Shown here piece after piece: positions 4,789 through 5,905 of a stretch of 5,905 nt of DNA (position 1 is the first letter of the stretch; each line of letters begins with the position of its first letter). The notes under the pieces were generated by a model. The model saw only the letters and a list, made by a program, of their open reading frames with translations. It was not told the origin of the DNA and searched no databases. The stretch covers positions 1 to 5,905 of the forward strand of contig JAHIYT010000171.1 of assembly GCA_018814945.1 (NCBI GenBank). Reading direction: 5' to 3'. The DNA is from Patescibacteria group bacterium. GTDB lineage: Bacteria; Patescibacteriota; Gracilibacteria; UM-FILTER-43-11. The translations under genes were made by a program, and so were the position numbers.

Positions 4789-5883
4789 TTATTTCGAAAA
4801 TGCTTTATATTCTTTTTGAATATAATCCAAAATATTCTTCTTAAAAATCTCCACATCAAACTTCTCCGCGTGTTTACGAATAAACTTTGGATCAAATTTC
4901 ATTTTCTCAAACTTCTCAACAGCTTCCGATAAACTTTTAACAGTTTGATCTTTAAATAAGACACCTGTTTTTCCATCTATCATGGTATCCAAACTTCCTC
5001 CTCTATTAAGCGCTATAACTGGCCTACCAGCCGCCATGGCCTCCAACGGCACAATTCCCGCATCTTCCAATTGTGGGAATAAAAATGCTTTACAGTTTTG
5101 ATATAAATCAGCCAATTCTTTATCACTCACATAACCCAAAACCTCCACATACTCACTTTCCATTTCCTTAATCTTTTTATAATGAGGACCAGTACCAACA
5201 ATTTTCACTTTCTTTTTTAATTTATTAAAAGTTTCGGCTATTAAATCAAATTTCTTATAGGGAATTAAACGTCCGACAGCTAAATAAAAATCTTCTGTTG
5301 GATTTTTAATTGGAGTGAACTTTTCGGTATGTACTGGCGGATAAATTACGTCAGAATCTCTCTTATAATGCTTTTTAATCTGCCCGCCAATATGGCTTGA
5401 GTTAGCTATGTATTTATCAACTCTCTGAGCCGCACAATAATCCCATTCCCTAATTTTTTTAATTTGTTTTCTAATACTTCCATGAAGAATTGAAGGAAAT
5501 TTTTTAAGTCTTGTTTCAAAATCCCAACTCTCCCACGCATATCTCATAGGCGTATGACAGTAGCTTATGTGTAATGTGCTCGGCTTTGTAATTACCCCCT
5601 TACTCACACTGTGACAACTAGAAAGCACTACATCATATTCATTCAAATCTATCATCTCAATAGCAGTTGGCATTAGGCTTAATAAATACTGATGTTTAGA
5701 AGTCGGAATTTTATTTAACCAAGTCGTTTTTACATTCTTTAGTTTACCTAACTCCCTCATTTTCTTTGGTCTATACATTGTTGTATAAATAGGTGCATCT
5801 GGAAAAAGATCATGAAAAGCACTTATAACGCTCTCCGCGCCACCATAATTCGTTAACCAATCAGTTACTATAGCTATTTTCAT
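4789..5883 (-). CDS. Glycosyltransferase family 4 (GT-B, WbaZ/mannosyltransferase-like)
   Basis: A complete 364-residue GT-B glycosyltransferase. The N-terminal Rossmann-like domain begins MKIAIVTDWLTNYGGAE (1-17), with the Gly-Gly-Ala-Glu acceptor-side loop typical of GT4. It continues with YDVVLSSCHSVSKG (83-96) and ISYCHTPMRYAWE (106-118), a motif seen in O-antigen mannosyl- or rhamnosyltransferase-like members. The C-terminal donor domain has LAVGRLIPYKKFDL (201-214; Arg205 and Lys210/211 are expected to contact the nucleotide diphosphate), VKIVGTGP (226-233) and VLGYVSDKEL (248-257). It also has the EX7E motif EDAGIVPLE (Glu273 and Glu281). There is no membrane segment, so it acts at the cytoplasmic face. 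It likely adds a sugar from a nucleotide donor to a lipid-linked or surface glycan; the exact sugar cannot be read from sequence. The start ATG 5883 is followed at once by the family opening; there is no Shine-Dalgarno (ACAAAA precedes it). Upstream genes lie outside the window. Confidence 0.92.
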   Translation of the reverse strand: MKIAIVTDWLTNYGGAESVISAFHDLFPDAPIYTTMYRPKKMRELGKLKNVKTTWLNKIPTSKHQYLLSLMPTAIEMIDLNEYDVVLSSCHSVSKGVITKPSTLHISYCHTPMRYAWESWDFETRLKKFPSILHGSIRKQIKKIREWDYCAAQRVDKYIANSSHIGGQIKKHYKRDSDVIYPPVHTEKFTPIKNPTEDFYLAVGRLIPYKKFDLIAETFNKLKKKVKIVGTGPHYKKIKEMESEYVEVLGYVSDKELADLYQNCKAFLFPQLEDAGIVPLEAMAAGRPVIALNRGGSLDTMIDGKTGVLFKDQTVKSLSEAVEKFEKMKFDPKFIRKHAEKFDVEIFKKNILDYIQKEYKAFSK

Positions 5884-5905
5884 TTTTGTTTATTACAAGA
5901 TTAGC

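Noticed and set aside
5184..5193. GAGGACCAGT as a third copy of the cassette repeat
   Set aside because: Only about ten bases match, there is no second unit, and it encodes the conserved GTGP segment of the glycosyltransferase.

Overview
The window looks like a piece of a small-genome, AT-rich, uncultivated bacterium, most plausibly of the Patescibacteria/CPR. The reasons are short genes, a stand-alone four-helix-bundle (S23/IVP-like) gene, a Cdd1-type helix-hairpin-helix gene, a large Ig-repeat wall hydrolase with a SpoIID domain, and start codons without Shine-Dalgarno sequences. This placement is inference from gene content. The standard genetic code fits: five of six visible stops are TAA, one is TGA, and no gene has an in-frame TGA.

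Layout. Positions 3-2885 (+) hold the 3' part (about 960 codons) of a secreted-type peptidoglycan hydrolase. Its order is PGRP/amidase_2 domain, four Ig-like domains, a Thr/Ser linker and a SpoIID domain. A small unrecognised gene (2836-3204, -) converges on it with a 50-bp overlap. It is divergent from tsaB (3268-3897, +), which has a TATAAT box so close to its ATG that the mRNA is probably leaderless. Between tsaB and the next convergent gene lies an 82-bp spacer with nested inverted repeats. The rest is on the minus strand: a Cdd1-family HhH protein (3980-4249), a four-helix-bundle protein (4288-4674) and a GT4 glycosyltransferase (4789-5883).

Two things stand out. First, the large protein joins an amidase, which strips stem peptides, to a SpoIID domain, whose characterised relatives cleave stripped glycan strands. 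Two steps that sporulating Firmicutes split between SpoIIP and SpoIID may therefore sit on one polypeptide. Second, the four-helix-bundle gene is exactly framed by imperfect 28-bp inverted repeats, each made of two 12-bp units starting GACCA. Removing the framed 520 bp would leave the glycosyltransferase and HhH genes on the same strand about 19 bp apart. The cassette resembles the 23S rRNA intervening sequences that carry S23 genes, but it lies between protein genes.

Functionally the genes do not form one pathway: wall hydrolysis, tRNA t6A modification, a probable DNA-binding protein, a possible selfish cassette and surface glycan synthesis. No tRNA, rRNA or CRISPR array was seen.
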